Below are positions 63,046-64,000 of a DNA stretch of 64,000 bases, piece after piece. Below the pieces are notes generated by a model, which did no database searches, was not told the origin of the DNA, and was given only the letters and a program-made list of their open reading frames with translations. This DNA comes from Brucella anthropi_A (GTDB lineage Bacteria; Pseudomonadota; Alphaproteobacteria; Rhizobiales; Rhizobiaceae). The DNA is taken from the NCBI RefSeq assembly GCF_046630315.1, contig NZ_LQBD01000033.1, forward strand, positions 62,001 through 126,000. The letters run 5' to 3'. Numbering within the stretch: position 1 is the stretch's first letter; every line of letters begins with the position of its first letter. The position numbers were made by a program, and so were the translations under genes.

Positions 63046-64000
63046 TCATTCACTGCCGGTCTTGAGTTTGGCTTCCTTCGCGGGGTCTATCCACCAGGAG
63101 AAAGGATCGATGCCGCTGTAATCCGGCTGCTTTTCAGGCATGCCGAACTTGTTCCAATAGGCCACATTGATCTTGTCGGAATACCATTGCGGAATGACGT
63201 AATAGTTCCACAAAAGCGCGCGGTCGAGCGCATGGGTCGCGGCGACCAGCTCGTCGCGGTCCTTGGCATAGATGACACGATCGATCAGCTTGTCGATGGC
63301 CGGGTTCTTGATCCCGGCATAGTTGCGGCTGCCCTTGAAGTCGGCGGCCTTGGAGCCCCACATGTCGCGCTGCTCATTGCCGGGCGAGGCGGTCTGCGGG
63401 ATGATGGAGGTGATGACGTCATAGTCGAAATCGTTGACGCGGGCCTGATATTGCGCCGCATCGACGATGCGCACGGTCGCATCGATGCCGATCTTGCGCA
63501 GGCTTGCCGCGAACGGATTGTAGATGCGCTCGTCCGTCGGGTCCTTGCCGAGAAATTCGATGGTGAACGGATTGCCCTTGGCATCGACCAGCTTGTTGCC
63601 TTTCAGCGTCCAGCCCGCTTCCGCAAAGAGCTTCATCGCGGTGCGCAGATTTTCGCGGGTTGCCTGCGGCGTATCATAGACCGGCAGTTTGAATTCCTTG
63701 GTCAGCGCCTCGGCGGGAAGCGCATCCTTCACCGTTTCCAGAATGGCCTGTTCCGCCGGTGTCGGCGGGCCGCTCAGTTCCAGTTCATTGCCGGCGAAAT
63801 AGCTGTCGATGCGCTTGTACTGGTTGAAGAACAGCATGCGGTTCATCGATTCGAAGTCGAAGGCATAGGTCAGCGCCTGACGCACCTTCGGGTCCTTGAA
63901 CTTGTCGCGGCGGGTGTTGAGGAAATAACCCTGCATGCGCCCGACGGCATGAAAGGGAAATGACGCCTTCACCACATCGCCGCGCTGCACGGCGGGGAAA
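63046..64000 (-). CDS. yejA: Peptide ABC transporter substrate-binding protein (YejA-like, copy 2), N-terminus cut off by the window
   Basis: Open at the window end; about 318 residues visible (C-terminal half). The segment FPAVQRGDVVKASFPF, then FKDPKVRQALTYAFDFESMNRMLFFNQY corresponds to FPAMEQGKVVKRTFPKE and FRDPRVREAIALCFDFEWTNRHLFYDVY of copy 1, so the two are paralogues that have diverged a long time ago. It ends with a TGA at 63048-63046. Brucella yej loci have two yejA genes in series, as here. It should deliver a different or overlapping peptide set to the same permease. Confidence 0.92.
   Translation of the reverse strand, partial: FPAVQRGDVVKASFPFHAVGRMQGYFLNTRRDKFKDPKVRQALTYAFDFESMNRMLFFNQYKRIDSYFAGNELELSGPPTPAEQAILETVKDALPAEALTKEFKLPVYDTPQATRENLRTAMKLFAEAGWTLKGNKLVDAKGNPFTIEFLGKDPTDERIYNPFAASLRKIGIDATVRIVDAAQYQARVNDFDYDVITSIIPQTASPGNEQRDMWGSKAADFKGSRNYAGIKNPAIDKLIDRVIYAKDRDELVAATHALDRALLWNYYVIPQWYSDKINVAYWNKFGMPEKQPDYSGIDPFSWWIDPAKEAKLKTGSE

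Overview
The window is a high-GC chromosomal segment from a Brucellaceae-type alphaproteobacterium (Brucella sensu lato, including Ochrobactrum). The assignment rests on gene order and protein character: mutM-echA-rpsT-dnaA-dnaN-recF, irr-fabA-fabB-fabI, a yej peptide transporter with two binding-protein genes, GANTC (CcrM-type) sites upstream of dnaA, and RIME-like intergenic palindromes typical of Rhizobiales. I see no prophage, integrase, transposase, CRISPR array, tRNA or rRNA. Species cannot be fixed from the sequence alone.

Layout. 1-369: end of an M29 aminopeptidase. 426-923: dps. 1225-12138: a co-directional run of tsaB, rimI, plsC, miaB, phoH, ybeY, corC-like, lnt, an XRE regulator, metK and trmB (tRNA modification, ribosome maturation, envelope lipid and SAM supply). 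12182-23206: the rimP-nusA-rnpM-infB-rbfA-truB-rpsO-pnp translation/RNA locus, headed by a promoter and an attenuator-like hairpin pair. 23294-28762: an rsmC-like methyltransferase, then fabI-fabB-fabA facing irr, then a MetQ-like binding protein. 28812-34361: an SH3 protein, a 2-hydroxyacid reductase, an alpha/beta hydrolase and an M17 peptidase-MarR-NlpC/P60 group.

34648-46368 is a Tad (Flp) pilus locus: tadD lipoprotein, and on the minus strand flp, cpaA, cpaB, cpaC, cpaD, cpaE, cpaF, tadB, tadC; a divergent plus-strand arm carries a secretin-N-like protein and two TadE-type pseudopilins. The pieces form one machine: prepilin peptidase, pilin and pseudopilins, secretin with partners, a MinD-like localiser, the ATPase and two inner-membrane platform proteins.

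46444-53800 returns to the conserved replication neighbourhood (mutM, echA, rpsT, dnaA, dnaN, recF). The 892-base rpsT-dnaA gap holds two tandem DnaA boxes, an AT-rich stretch, five GANTC sites and a small open frame with a good ribosome-binding site. 53838-56298 encodes a MoeB/ThiF enzyme and a two-subunit aconitase X. 56289-64000 on the minus strand is a GhrA-like reductase and the yejF-E-B-A transporter, with a second yejA running off the end.

Nothing here is a clearly new multi-gene system. The best unexplained signals are regulatory or structural: a candidate small RNA beside dps, the rimP leader, a dnaA upstream open frame, a perfect 22-base palindrome near 29.42 kb, an inverted repeat over the irr promoter, and several mosaic palindromic repeats, two of them associated with exact 18-base duplications.
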